A stretch of DNA of 34,389 bases from an uncultured Alteromonadaceae bacterium (GCA_950073835.1 CATMRP010000034.1:1-34389); one strand, 5' to 3'. Positions 16,600 to 23,777 are shown, numbered from the stretch's first letter. Translations and numbers: made by a program. Notes: a model not told the origin generated them from the sequence alone.

Positions 16600-17436
16600 A
16601 TGAAAAAGATTTTTTTTATTTTTGTTTGTTTGTTTGTTTGTAATGCGCAAGCGGGATTAATAGGATTAGCATCAGGATCTCCGGGGAAGCTCTTTAGTAT
16701 TGATGAAACAACAGGTGCAGCCACCGTTATAGTATCTGTTGACGCTATATGTGTAGGTTATGCGGGCGCTACATTTTTGAATGGAAGTCTTTACGGTTCT
16801 GGCATATGTGATCTTAACACCTACACCACCAGCGCCATCGGAACCATAGACATCAGCACAGGGGATTACTCATTCGTCAATGATATGGATGGTTCGTCAG
16901 GCTGGCACGGCCTTGCTACGGATGAAAATGCAGGGCTAATTTATGCGATTGATATTTTTGATGGCAATACACTTAAATCTATGACTTCCACTGGCTTAGT
17001 AACTTCTATTGGGAGTGGCGCAGGAATTGACGGTAGGGGTATGGCATACGATGACTTCAATGATATTTTGTATGCAGCTGATTTGGGTGGAGGGTTATAC
17101 ACAGTAGATACGCTTCTTGGCACCTCAACATTTATCGGAAATATGGGTATATCAACCACTACAATCGGTTTAGCATTTGATGAGACTACAGGGGTTTTGT
17201 ATGCAAATGAAGGGGCAAATTTGTATAGCGTAGACACAGTCTCAGGTTTGGCAACTTTAATAGGCCGTAATGATTTTTCTGATACCGATATTTCAGGTAT
17301 AGATGGCTTGGCTTGGCTTGATACTACTCCGAGTGAAATGGATTCAGTGCCAGCACCAGCAAGCAGTGCGTTACTCGGTTTAGGCTTAGTGGCAATTGGA
17401 TTTTTTAGGAAAAAAAAGCTGAATTCTTCTAATTAA
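16600..17436 (+). CDS. PEP-CTERM-type exported beta-propeller-like protein
   Basis: A 278-residue exported protein with a signal peptide (MKKIFFIFVCLFVCNAQA). The body has repeats of the form (I/V)DT..G..T.IG (for example VDTLLGTSTFIG and VDTVSGLATLIG), suggesting a small beta-propeller. The C-terminus VPAPASSALLGLGLVAIGF followed by FRKKK fits the PEP-CTERM sorting signal: a Pro motif, a transmembrane helix and a basic tail, processed by exosortase in other bacteria. No exosortase lies in the window. The gene is AT-rich compared with neighbours and lies directly before an insertion sequence, suggesting acquired DNA. Five TTTG units in the signal-peptide codons could cause frameshifts. Confidence 0.75.
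   Translation: MKKIFFIFVCLFVCNAQAGLIGLASGSPGKLFSIDETTGAATVIVSVDAICVGYAGATFLNGSLYGSGICDLNTYTTSAIGTIDISTGDYSFVNDMDGSSGWHGLATDENAGLIYAIDIFDGNTLKSMTSTGLVTSIGSGAGIDGRGMAYDDFNDILYAADLGGGLYTVDTLLGTSTFIGNMGISTTTIGLAFDETTGVLYANEGANLYSVDTVSGLATLIGRNDFSDTDISGIDGLAWLDTTPSEMDSVPAPASSALLGLGLVAIGFFRKKKLNSSN
16621..16640 (+). repeat. Tetranucleotide repeat TTTG x5 within the signal-peptide codons
   Basis: Five uninterrupted copies of TTTG run from 16621 to 16640, after an AT-rich T-run, within roughly codons 8-14 of the PEP-CTERM gene. Because the unit is not a multiple of three, gain or loss of one copy would shift the frame and abolish the product. Confidence 0.85.
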
Positions 17437-17484
17437 TGCGTTTCAAGTGCCTCGGTAATGATCGGGGCTTTAATTTAATGCTGT

Positions 17485-17499
17485 TGTCCGCTTTTGACC
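17485..17499 (+). repeat. Copy 1 of the TGTCCGCTTyTGACC repeat, interrupted by the IS
   Basis: TGTCCGCTTTTGACC is followed by the insertion sequence. If the IS and one GACC duplication are removed, the original site reads TGTCCGCTTTTGACCATT, which matches 20291-20308 at 17 of 18 positions. Confidence 0.5.
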
Positions 17500-17515
17500 C
17501 AGGCTGTGTGAAAAC
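17500..17515 (+). repeat. Left terminal inverted repeat of the IS
   Basis: CAGGCTGTGTGAAAAC, perfect inverse of 19177-19192, directly preceded by the target duplication GACC. Confidence 0.9.
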
Positions 17516-17625
17516 TCTGATCACTTTTCGGTCTAAAGAGCCGCTCTTTATGATCAAGAAATCTAATTCCCTTGGTATTTAATTGATATAATAATCAGAA
17601 TGTTAATGAACATTGATGGCTGATT

Positions 17626-19062
17626 ATGACGAACCATATTAAAGGACAATGTCGTACTCAAGCGACTCTATTCCCAGAGGTCCTGGATGACTTTGTTAGT
17701 GAAGATAATCCCGTTCGTATTGTTGATGCTTTCGTCAATGAACTTGATTTGCAAGAATTAGGTTTTGAGCGTGTTCAGGCTAAATCAACGGGTCGCCCCG
17801 GCTACCATCCAGCCATTTTATTGAAGCTTTATATTTACGGTTATCTCAACCGTATTCAATCCTCTCGTCGACTGGAAACAGAAGCCAACCGGAATCTTGA
17901 ACTCATGTGGTTATTGGAGCGGTTAGCACCGGACTTTAAAACTATCGCTGATTTCCGACGTGATAACGGCGAAGGAATCAAATTGGCTTGCCGTCATTTT
18001 GTCATCTTATGTCGAGAGCTGAATATGTTCAGTGAGGGCGTTGTCGCCATTGACGGTAGTAAATTCAAAGCCGTAAACAGTAAGACGAATAACTTTACGT
18101 CTAAGAAAGTCAATGACCTGATTGCTCGCGTTGAGGCGAAAATTTCTAAATATCTGTTGGAGCTTGACGAAGTAGACCGCAAAGAAGTTCCAGATAATCG
18201 AGTAAAAATGGTGAAGGATAAACTGGCCTGGTTTAAGAAAAGGCTAGGTGAATTGCAGGAAATGAAGCGGGTAGTAGAAGCGCACCCAGACAAACATGTA
18301 TCACTAACCGATCCCGATGCCAGATTGCTTAAAACCAGAAATATGGAACGCCAGGTTTGCTATAACATCCAAAGCGCGGTTGATACTAAGCATCATCTTA
18401 TTGTTTGTCATGATGTTACAAATACTAACGACCGTGGCGAGCTAGCAAGGATGACCAAACTCACGCAAGAGATGTTAAATAGAAAAGATATTACTTCTCT
18501 GGCAGATAAGGGGTATTACAGCCGTCAGGATATCAAAGCGACACTGGACCTTGGCGCTGAAACTTTAGTTCCTAAAACAGACACATCTGGCTCGGAAAGG
18601 AAGGGGATCTTTAATCGCTCAAAATTCAAATATGTCCCTACTAAAGATATTTACATCTGTCCTGCTGGCGAAGAAATGATAAATAGAACGAGAACCGTCG
18701 AAGACGGTTTGGAATTAGATGTCTACTTCAATCATAACGCGTGTAAGGAGTGCAAAATTCGAAACCAATGCACAACTTCAAAACGTGAGCCAAGACGAAT
18801 GAGACGTTGGATTCATGAGGCAGAAGCTGAGGCCATGCTAGAGCGCCTCGCAAATGCACCGCAAACGCCTGTGATCCGAAAACAGACTGTTGAGCACCCC
18901 TTTGGGACGATAAAAATGTGGATGGGTGCAACTCATTTTCTGACAAGACGATTCAAAAACGTCAGTACCGAGATGAGTCTTCATGTTCTTGCCTACAACA
19001 TGAAACGAATGATGGCAATTATGGGCGTTCAGGCACTAACAAAAGCTATCAGAGAAGGATAA
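17626..19062 (+). CDS. IS1182-family DDE transposase
   Basis: A 478-residue transposase with the IS1182 layout: an N-terminal DUF772-like region (residues about 15-100, with STGRPGYHPAILLKLYIYGY), then the DDE catalytic core. Likely catalytic residues are the Asp in VVAIDGSKF, the Asp in LADKGYYSR and the Glu in TVEHPFGTIK. A cysteine cluster (CKECKIRNQC) lies between the second Asp and the Glu, as in this family. The frame is intact, and the ATG lies 126 bases inside the left inverted repeat. It is the only gene of the element. The start ATG is followed by MTNHIKGQCRTQ, similar to the usual N-terminus of the group. Confidence 0.93.
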   Translation: MTNHIKGQCRTQATLFPEVLDDFVSEDNPVRIVDAFVNELDLQELGFERVQAKSTGRPGYHPAILLKLYIYGYLNRIQSSRRLETEANRNLELMWLLERLAPDFKTIADFRRDNGEGIKLACRHFVILCRELNMFSEGVVAIDGSKFKAVNSKTNNFTSKKVNDLIARVEAKISKYLLELDEVDRKEVPDNRVKMVKDKLAWFKKRLGELQEMKRVVEAHPDKHVSLTDPDARLLKTRNMERQVCYNIQSAVDTKHHLIVCHDVTNTNDRGELARMTKLTQEMLNRKDITSLADKGYYSRQDIKATLDLGAETLVPKTDTSGSERKGIFNRSKFKYVPTKDIYICPAGEEMINRTRTVEDGLELDVYFNHNACKECKIRNQCTTSKREPRRMRRWIHEAEAEAMLERLANAPQTPVIRKQTVEHPFGTIKMWMGATHFLTRRFKNVSTEMSLHVLAYNMKRMMAIMGVQALTKAIREG

Positions 19063-19176
19063 CCCCTGACAATCTGACTCGTCTCCGATAAATTCAGGTG
19101 CTGTAGAAAATCGCGATCGAAATCTTCTTCGAAGATTTCAAAATATGGATATTCATCGCCTGCGACAAGAAAGTGT

Positions 19177-19192
19177 GTTTTCACACAGCCTG
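19177..19192 (-). repeat. Right terminal inverted repeat of the IS
   Basis: GTTTTCACACAGCCTG, perfect inverse of the left end, directly followed by the target duplication GACC at 19193-19196. Confidence 0.9.
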
Positions 19193-19324
19193 GACCATTT
19201 ACAGCCTCGGTAGCGGCTGTTTAAGACTCCAATGAGCGAGAACCAGACATTTTTATTTATATCAACAAATACCAATAAGCTAATGAAGGAGGGGCGCGTT
19301 AGTTTGCGATAGATTTGAGATTAT

Positions 19325-19819
19325 CTAGACTAAGCTGGCTCGAACATCCGCAATGGTGATGAATAGTTTGTTTTCCGCATGTTGAAACGCCTGAAAACCA
19401 TAACGCTCATAGAACAGTTTTGCACCATCTTTGGCATCAACAATAATAACAGGGAACGCAACGCTATCACTTGCAACTAATAGTTTTCGGAGCGCGTCGA
19501 TAAGCAGCCATTCACCAAAACCTCTCCCTTTATATCGGTCATCGACCGCAAGACGAGCAATGAGCCCCCCTGAAGTTGATGATTGATGCTTTTTCTGTAA
19601 CTTATCGGGTAATGCCTTTAAGTCAATTGGTGTCATAGTTAAGGTATAAAAGCCTATGATATGTGAGTTGTCGTTATCATCTCCCAAAACGAACGTTCTG
19701 GTATTGTCTTTCTTCGCTTGTTGGCTAGCCATTAATTTTAAGTAATTATTGAGAGCTTCGATACCACAGTTGAATCGGTTTCTATCGTGTTTAGATTTCT
19801 CTAAAAGTACCGTATTCAT
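19325..19819 (-). CDS. tacT: GNAT-family toxin, TacT/AtaT type
   Basis: A 164-residue GCN5-related acetyltransferase. Members of this class paired with DUF1778 proteins acetylate aminoacyl-tRNA and block translation. The acetyl-CoA binding motif is seen in LAVDDRYKGRGFGEWLL (R-x-x-G-x-G/A region), with LFYERYGFQAF near the C-terminus, and the N-terminal FNCGIEALNNYLK is characteristic of the toxin subgroup. Its ATG overlaps the antitoxin stop by one base (TGATG); a GTG three bases upstream is also in frame. Such overlap is typical of toxin-antitoxin operons. The pair lies between an IS and a half attC site, consistent with acquisition as a mobile cassette. Confidence 0.88.
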   Translation of the reverse strand: MNTVLLEKSKHDRNRFNCGIEALNNYLKLMASQQAKKDNTRTFVLGDDNDNSHIIGFYTLTMTPIDLKALPDKLQKKHQSSTSGGLIARLAVDDRYKGRGFGEWLLIDALRKLLVASDSVAFPVIIVDAKDGAKLFYERYGFQAFQHAENKLFITIADVRASLV

Positions 19820-20091
19820 CACTGAATTTTACTCTGGTATCGTTCGGAGGCTGTTTTCAGGTTAGCGTTCAGTGTTGCAGGACGGTCTAAAGCATCCATC
19901 AACAGCATAGCGTCAGCTTGACTCAGTTTTAGAGCCTGCTCACGATCTATTACTTGTTTAGCTTTTTCAATTGCAGCACTCAGGACAAATGAGTTAATAC
20001 TAGACATACCAGCAATTGCTGCAGCCTTAGTAAGTAATTCTTGCGTCTCTACATCAACCCTAGCTGTGATGCGAGGCAAAGTGGTAGCCAT
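19819..20091 (-). CDS. tacA: DUF1778-family antitoxin, TacA type
   Basis: A 90-residue ribbon-helix-helix protein. The N-terminus LPRITARVDVETQELLTKAAAIAG forms the DNA-binding strand and first helix; the C-terminal part (DALDRPATLNANLKTASERY) corresponds to the toxin-neutralising tail, with the conserved LDRPA motif of DUF1778 proteins. GGAG lies 9 bases upstream of the ATG. It precedes the toxin gene and overlaps it, as expected, and should repress the shared promoter; an imperfect dyad just upstream (20107-20123) is a candidate operator. Confidence 0.88.
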   Translation of the reverse strand: MATTLPRITARVDVETQELLTKAAAIAGMSSINSFVLSAAIEKAKQVIDREQALKLSQADAMLLMDALDRPATLNANLKTASERYQSKIQ

Positions 20092-20106
20092 AATGTTATC
20101 TCCTGT

Positions 20107-20123
20107 TGTGTCAAAATGTCACA
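20107..20123. promoter_or_regulatory. Candidate TacA operator
   Basis: TGTGTCAAAATGTCACA is an imperfect palindrome (TGTGnCA and TGnCACA around AAA) located 16 bases upstream of the antitoxin start codon, the position expected for autoregulation of a TacAT operon. It is short and unproven. Confidence 0.35.
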
Positions 20124-20183
20124 TTTCCATTATGGTCGAAAAGTTTGTAGTAAGCAATCTCTGTGTCACTTTGGCACTCGAAC

Positions 20184-20256
20184 TAACAAACTTCTCAAGA
20201 GGGATTCCCAACGCGTTGCATTATCATTACGTAGGGGGCACTGATTAAGGCGGTGT
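20184..20256 (+). repeat. Half attC-like site (integron cassette relic)
   Basis: The stretch begins TAACAAACTTCTCAAGAGGG and continues ATTCCCAACGCGTTGCAT, strongly resembling the left half of Vibrio-type attC repeats (TAACAAAC..CTCAAGAGGGA..CAACGCGT). The expected complementary right half ending GCGTTA is missing: the sequence diverges after about 20220. A GCGTTAG at 19296-19302 could be the right end of a neighbouring attC, placing the TacAT pair between two cassette remnants. No integron integrase is present. Confidence 0.5.
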
Positions 20257-20451
20257 AAAAAAGCGTCTTCGGCCCATAGCACGACGTTGATGTCCGCTTC
20301 TGACCATTACGAGAATTGTCAGAATTAGTAGAGTTCTATACTTGTGCTCTGTCCACTAGATCGAATTAGAACTTATTCAGATTAGGTTGTTAACACCAAG
20401 CGATTTTGTCGTAGTCGTTAATTACCCATATTGGTGGGGGGATTTTGGCTT
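20257..20451. other. Noncoding spacer between the attC half and hipA
   Basis: The 360-bp gap between tacA and hipA (20092-20451) holds the tacA control region, the attC half and this spacer. The spacer contains only the second copy of the TGTCCGCTT repeat; no gene or clear terminator for hipA was found. Confidence 0.4.
20291..20308 (+). repeat. Copy 2 of the TGTCCGCTTyTGACCATT repeat
   Basis: TGTCCGCTTCTGACCATT differs at one position from the reconstructed IS target at 17485. Both copies flank the TacAT segment, in direct orientation. Confidence 0.5.
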
Positions 20452-21660
20452 CTATTTGTACTTCTTCTTTTTGTCGTGCCGGAATATGGATTGTATTCCT
20501 GACTTTTCCATCACAGTATTCAGGTGATCTTCAATGGAGTTCCTTAACCCATCCATAGCATTCACTTCTTCCATGTTAGATAGGGACACCAGGATACCTT
20601 CTGCCAGGGTATCGACTATCTTGCCGGCCAACGAACGGCTGAGACCCGCTGTATAGGCAAATTCCACCAATTCATGTCGAGGAGGGAAGGCTTTGCTCTT
20701 ACGCATTTTTAACGCCATCTCATTGTCGATAGTGGGGTAAATCAGAGTATGGGTGATATCGTAAACCGGACTGAGCCCAACTTCTGTGTGGTCTGGCTGG
20801 TACTGCAAAGAGAAGTTTTTTAAGTGGGCGTCACCATTCCCAATCAGGCAATTAAAGGCCACCAGCTTAAATGCTTCTTTAACCTGCTCTAAAGAACCGG
20901 TATTCAGGTTGACCACCTTTAACACATTCTCATAGGAACCCAGGTATTTCTGATCGCCAGTCCGGCCCATCAAAGTAGCAAAGTCCTCTATGCCGATTTT
21001 GTTTCCGGATCCATCAGTATCGAAGCGTTCCACCACATAATGCTGCAAATCATCGGATAACCACACCTTTGGAGTATTGAGCCCACAATGCTCAGCACAT
21101 TTCATGCAGACGAATTCGTTTACTGTGAGCAGTGGGAATTCTTTATCAAATGTTTTAACGATCACATCTTTCTGCAAAATCGCAGAGCGGGATACTACAA
21201 CCTTGGGCTGCACTCCGGAAGCCATGCCATTAAGGTAATATCGCTCCAGCAGCTGCGGAAAAAGCTTTTCTTTACCGGACCAATGCAGAATATCTCCTAT
21301 TGCAATCGGTTCCGCTAATGGTAACTGGATGCCTGCATCGTAAGACAGGTGGCCTATCCCTTTAGCCCCCATCAGTGCCAACAGGTACATATCATCCACG
21401 TCCGCATAGCGGCGCAGCTTCTCTAAGATATATCGGCGCAAGTAGCCCTCAGGCAAATTCTGGGTGAATACGGGATGCAGCGCTCCGCGGTTGTATGGAG
21501 CAGGGTTATTCGGCATGGTGAGCGAAACTGCCATGGCATCCTGGGAGTACAAAAAGCTAAAAAAAGAAGAGTGAGTGAGCAAGCCTGCTTGTTGCCCTGC
21601 CGCGTTAACAGTGATTCGCTTTATTTGTTCTGGCAAACCAGTAAGTTTATCAGTCGTCAT
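20452..21660 (-). CDS. hipA: HipA-family serine/threonine kinase toxin
   Basis: A 402-residue HipA-fold kinase. HipA toxins phosphorylate aminoacyl-tRNA synthetases (GltX in E. coli) and cause dormancy. Seen here: the N-terminal HipA_N-type region, the flexible loop SGVQPK (148-153), catalytic NGDAHLKNF (275-283) and the metal-binding Asp301 in VYDI. All catalytic elements are present, so the toxin looks intact. It is slightly shorter than E. coli HipA, with a lysine-rich tail (HDKKKKYK). Its start overlaps the end of hipB by 11 bases, giving the usual antitoxin-first operon. The E. coli target cannot be assumed for this protein. Confidence 0.88.
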   Translation of the reverse strand: MTTDKLTGLPEQIKRITVNAAGQQAGLLTHSSFFSFLYSQDAMAVSLTMPNNPAPYNRGALHPVFTQNLPEGYLRRYILEKLRRYADVDDMYLLALMGAKGIGHLSYDAGIQLPLAEPIAIGDILHWSGKEKLFPQLLERYYLNGMASGVQPKVVVSRSAILQKDVIVKTFDKEFPLLTVNEFVCMKCAEHCGLNTPKVWLSDDLQHYVVERFDTDGSGNKIGIEDFATLMGRTGDQKYLGSYENVLKVVNLNTGSLEQVKEAFKLVAFNCLIGNGDAHLKNFSLQYQPDHTEVGLSPVYDITHTLIYPTIDNEMALKMRKSKAFPPRHELVEFAYTAGLSRSLAGKIVDTLAEGILVSLSNMEEVNAMDGLRNSIEDHLNTVMEKSGIQSIFRHDKKKKYK

Positions 21661-21901
21661 CGTAGATAGAATCCAGTTCGTCTAGGGTTGGACGCCTGGC
21701 CTGTTTAGGGGCGACTGCTAGTTCGAACCCCATAAGGTTTAAGTATCGCTCTAGCAATTGCAGTGAACCCTGGTACCTGCCATTCTCTATATTGGAGATA
21801 CTGGGTCGGCTGCATCGCAATTTATCTGCAATATCCGATTGGCTGAGTTTCTGTCGTTTACGCTCTGCCTGTAATTGCTGGCCAATTTGTTTCCTACTCA
21901 T
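21650..21901 (-). CDS. hipB: HipB-family XRE antitoxin
   Basis: An 83-residue DNA-binding protein with a Cro/C1-type helix-turn-helix (KLSQSDIADKLRCSRPSISNIENGRYQG, broken into recognition helix RPSISNIE) and a short acidic tail (LDELDSIYDDD) that may contact the toxin. GAGGG precedes the ATG. It overlaps hipA by 11 bases. Two equally spaced palindromes that cover the promoter upstream are the likely HipB operators, giving autorepression as in E. coli hipBA. Confidence 0.88.
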   Translation of the reverse strand: MSRKQIGQQLQAERKRQKLSQSDIADKLRCSRPSISNIENGRYQGSLQLLERYLNLMGFELAVAPKQARRPTLDELDSIYDDD

Positions 21902-21914
21902 GGCACCCTCAAAA

Positions 21915-21932
21915 TGTATCTATATGAATACA
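21915..21932. promoter_or_regulatory. Candidate HipB operator 1
   Basis: TGTATCTATATGAATACA has the form TGTA-N10-TACA, with further symmetry inside. It lies 14 bases upstream of the hipB ATG and directly downstream of the predicted -10 element. The same pattern recurs at 21954-21971. Confidence 0.6.
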
Positions 21933-21960
21933 ATTATAGGCATAATATTGTAATGTACAA
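21933..21960 (-). promoter_or_regulatory. Predicted hipBA promoter
   Basis: On the minus strand, TTGTAC (21960-21955) and a perfect TATAAT (21938-21933) are separated by 16 bases. The two TGTA-N10-TACA palindromes overlap the -35 and abut the -10, so repressor binding would block polymerase. Confidence 0.6.
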
Positions 21961-21971
21961 ATATAGATACA
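21954..21971. promoter_or_regulatory. Candidate HipB operator 2
   Basis: TGTACAAATATAGATACA repeats the TGTA-N10-TACA pattern of operator 1. Its centre is 39 bases from that of operator 1, and it overlaps the -35 element. Confidence 0.55.
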
Positions 21972-22220
21972 AAAAGAACCGTATTTAGTCACTATTTAGC
22001 AGTTATTAATCAGATAGAACATACCGGGCATTGAATTTTTAGGGCGATTCTCTTTCGTATCCCTTGGTAATTACACCACTTTATCTAACTAGTGCAAAAA
22101 GCAGGGGGAGCCCCTTTTCATTTTCCATTCAACTCACTCTACAACCCGCACGTACCGCAAGAGTTTCCATGTCCGCTATAGAGCGGTTTCAGCGATAGTT
22201 GGCATCTAAACCAGTGCTGG
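21972..22220. other. Intergenic region upstream of hipB
   Basis: No ORF was recognised in this gap. It holds a short terminator-like hairpin (listed separately) and a small hairpin CCGCT-ATAG-AGCGG near 22173-22187, next to another TGTCCGC string. Otherwise nothing was seen. Confidence 0.4.
22096..22115 (-). terminator. Terminator-like hairpin downstream of the DUF4870 gene
   Basis: Read on the minus strand, AGGGG-CTC-CCCCT forms a 5-bp GC-rich stem with a 3-base loop, followed after two bases by TTTTT. It lies about 105 bases past the end of the DUF4870 gene and would insulate hipBA from upstream transcription. Confidence 0.5.
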
Positions 22221-22583
22221 CTACTTCAAAAACTGAATGCTAAGTGGGTACACCCATAACTCACCATTATTGGCTTTTAGTGCAGCAATGATAGCAAAAA
22301 TAATATTCAGCAGCTCCAGCACCCATATTGCGAAAGCACCAATGATTAAAAAGATAAGAATAAAACAAATAGCATAGTAAATAACCAGGCTTATCAGCCA
22401 GTTCACCGTCACTTTGCCATGCTGGTCAATGGTGTCACTTTTATCTTTATTTACCACCCACATCACAACGGGCAATATAAAACCTAGCCCGGGAATAACA
22501 ATACTGCTTAGCTGACTTAAATGAATTAGCATGCAGTAGGTGTTTAGCGGCATTCCCCAGTATTGTTTCTGATTGTCTTGCAT
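22221..22583 (-). CDS. DUF4870 (Tic20-like) membrane protein
   Basis: A 120-residue integral membrane protein with about three hydrophobic segments. The pattern HLSQLSSIVIPGLGFILPVVMW, then KDKSDTIDQHGKVTVNWLIS and the C-terminal LNIIFAIIAALKANNGE match the DUF4870 family, whose function is unknown. GGAGAG precedes the ATG. It is encoded 45 bases downstream of an unrecognised small protein on the same strand, so the two may form an operon. Confidence 0.8.
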   Translation of the reverse strand: MQDNQKQYWGMPLNTYCMLIHLSQLSSIVIPGLGFILPVVMWVVNKDKSDTIDQHGKVTVNWLISLVIYYAICFILIFLIIGAFAIWVLELLNIIFAIIAALKANNGELWVYPLSIQFLK

Positions 22584-22628
22584 TGGTCTCTCCTTGTTGT
22601 GCCAAACATCGGCTCATAAGCGTAAGGT

Positions 22629-22937
22629 TTATGATTCTATGTTCAGATATTTGTGTTTACCGAATGACACGTAATAGAGAGGAAGTACCAACGCTTTCAG
22701 CGGATTAGAGGCAAAGGCGTTTTTCACTACGATGCGGCCATCCTGAATATCACTAACAGAAAATTCCGGGCTAAAACACCAGTCAATGTAGGCTGTGAGT
22801 GTTTTACAGTCCGCCGGTAGCGTCACCTTTTGCGTGGTGCCGCGTTCAATTAGAGCAACTTCCTTACCATCAGCTAGCAAACGGTAACTGCGGGTCAGAT
22901 CGGCGAATTGTTTTGGTCGGGTGACTTCGATTTCCAT
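22629..22937 (-). CDS. Small protein of unknown function
   Basis: A 102-residue protein, not recognised. It opens MEIEVTRPKQFADLTRSYRLLADGKEVALI and contains a beta-rich segment (GTTQKVTLPADCKTLTAYIDW) suggestive of a small beta-sandwich, then a moderately hydrophobic patch (NPLKALVLPLYYVSF). There is no signal peptide. AGGAC lies just before the ATG. It is likely co-transcribed with the DUF4870 gene. The coherent composition and ribosome-binding site support a real gene. Confidence 0.6.
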   Translation of the reverse strand: MEIEVTRPKQFADLTRSYRLLADGKEVALIERGTTQKVTLPADCKTLTAYIDWCFSPEFSVSDIQDGRIVVKNAFASNPLKALVLPLYYVSFGKHKYLNIES

Positions 22938-23055
22938 GTCGTCCTAAGTTAGTTTAATAACAGCAAGGTAACTACAATACTCAATTTTCGGCGCTCTATA
23001 AAGCACTTACAACAGAAGACAATTCGTGAAGAAAAGGTGGTACAGAATAACTCAC

Positions 23056-23081
23056 GCCATGGGCAACAGGGTACCCATGGC
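23056..23081. terminator. Hairpin downstream of the response regulator gene
   Basis: GCCATGGG and CCCATGGC form a perfect 8-bp stem around a 10-base loop, starting 28 bases past the response regulator stop (minus strand). No T-run follows on either strand, so it may be a stability hairpin or a regulatory dyad rather than a full terminator. Confidence 0.4.
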
Positions 23082-23108
23082 CTACAAAGCACTATCAGTC
23101 GCTAACTG

Positions 23109-23777
23109 CTAGTTACGCATCAGATACTGATTAAAGTCGATACTGGCGGCACACAGTGCTGCCTGAATACGGTTATGTACGTTCAGCTTAGTGAGGATGG
23201 CCGACACGTGAGCCTTTACTGTGGTTTCGGCGATATTCAGCTCATAGGCAATCTGCTTGTTAGACTTACCCTTGGCGATGCATTCAAACACCAGTAACTG
23301 GCGACGGGTTAAAGCGCCAATCAGCTTAGGATCGATTTGCTGTTGAGCAGAGTCGTCTTTTGGTTTGCTGCTACCACCATTGCGTATAATATCCGGCGGC
23401 AGGTATACCTGACCGGAGAGCACTTGCTGGAGCGCACCCACAATCTGCTCACAGCTGGAAGACTTAGTGATAAACCCTACCGCGCCATAGGTAAAGGCCT
23501 GCAACACAACATTTTTATCTTCTTCTGCCGACACAATAACAATAGGAATTTCAGGAAACTGATTACGAAAACGCACGATGCCGTTAAGACCGTCCATGCC
23601 AGGCATATTCAGATCCAGCAAAACCAGGTCGATATCAGGATTTTCTTCAGCGGTGTTAAGCGCTTCTTCAAGGTCGATACAACTGATGGTTTTAGTATCC
23701 GGAATATTACGCTCAACGAAATCGGTGATTGCATATTGAAATAAGGGATGGTCGTCCGCAACGAGAATTTCTACCAT
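23109..23777 (-). CDS. NarL/LuxR-type response regulator (AgmR/ErbR/PedR1-like)
   Basis: A 222-residue two-component regulator. The receiver domain has the acidic pair in VADDHP and the phosphoacceptor Asp in VLLDLNMPG, with the conserved Lys in FITKSS. The C-terminal LuxR-type helix-turn-helix reads LTRRQLLVFECIAKG then SNKQIAYELNIAETTVKAH. The type matches regulators of quinoprotein ethanol oxidation in pseudomonads, and it lies downstream of a PedA1A2BC-like operon on the same strand. ATG 23777, with AGGGTG six bases upstream, is preferred over GTG 23786. No kinase lies beside it; the NahK/ErcS kinase at 10503 is a candidate partner (inference). It may bind the palindrome upstream of the PQQ dehydrogenase. 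Confidence 0.85.
   Translation of the reverse strand: MVEILVADDHPLFQYAITDFVERNIPDTKTISCIDLEEALNTAEENPDIDLVLLDLNMPGMDGLNGIVRFRNQFPEIPIVIVSAEEDKNVVLQAFTYGAVGFITKSSSCEQIVGALQQVLSGQVYLPPDIIRNGGSSKPKDDSAQQQIDPKLIGALTRRQLLVFECIAKGKSNKQIAYELNIAETTVKAHVSAILTKLNVHNRIQAALCAASIDFNQYLMRN

Larger units (their letters stand above)
17500..19192 (+). mobile_element. IS1182-family insertion sequence (1693 bp)
   Basis: The element is bounded by 16-bp perfect terminal inverted repeats CAGGCTGTGTGAAAAC (17500-17515) and its complement (19177-19192). The 4-bp sequence GACC occurs immediately outside both ends (17496-17499 and 19193-19196), a direct target-site duplication that fixes the boundaries. It encodes a single intact transposase covering most of its length. 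Intact ends, duplication and gene imply recent insertion and a possibly active element. Confidence 0.9.

Noticed and set aside
21915..21971. CRISPR-like repeat from the two AT-rich palindromes upstream of hipB
   Set aside because: Only two copies, with palindromic repressor-site geometry around a promoter; no spacer series and no cas genes.
23056..23081. Intrinsic terminator with high confidence at the GCCATGGG hairpin
   Set aside because: The stem is perfect but no T-run follows on either strand, so it is listed only at low confidence.
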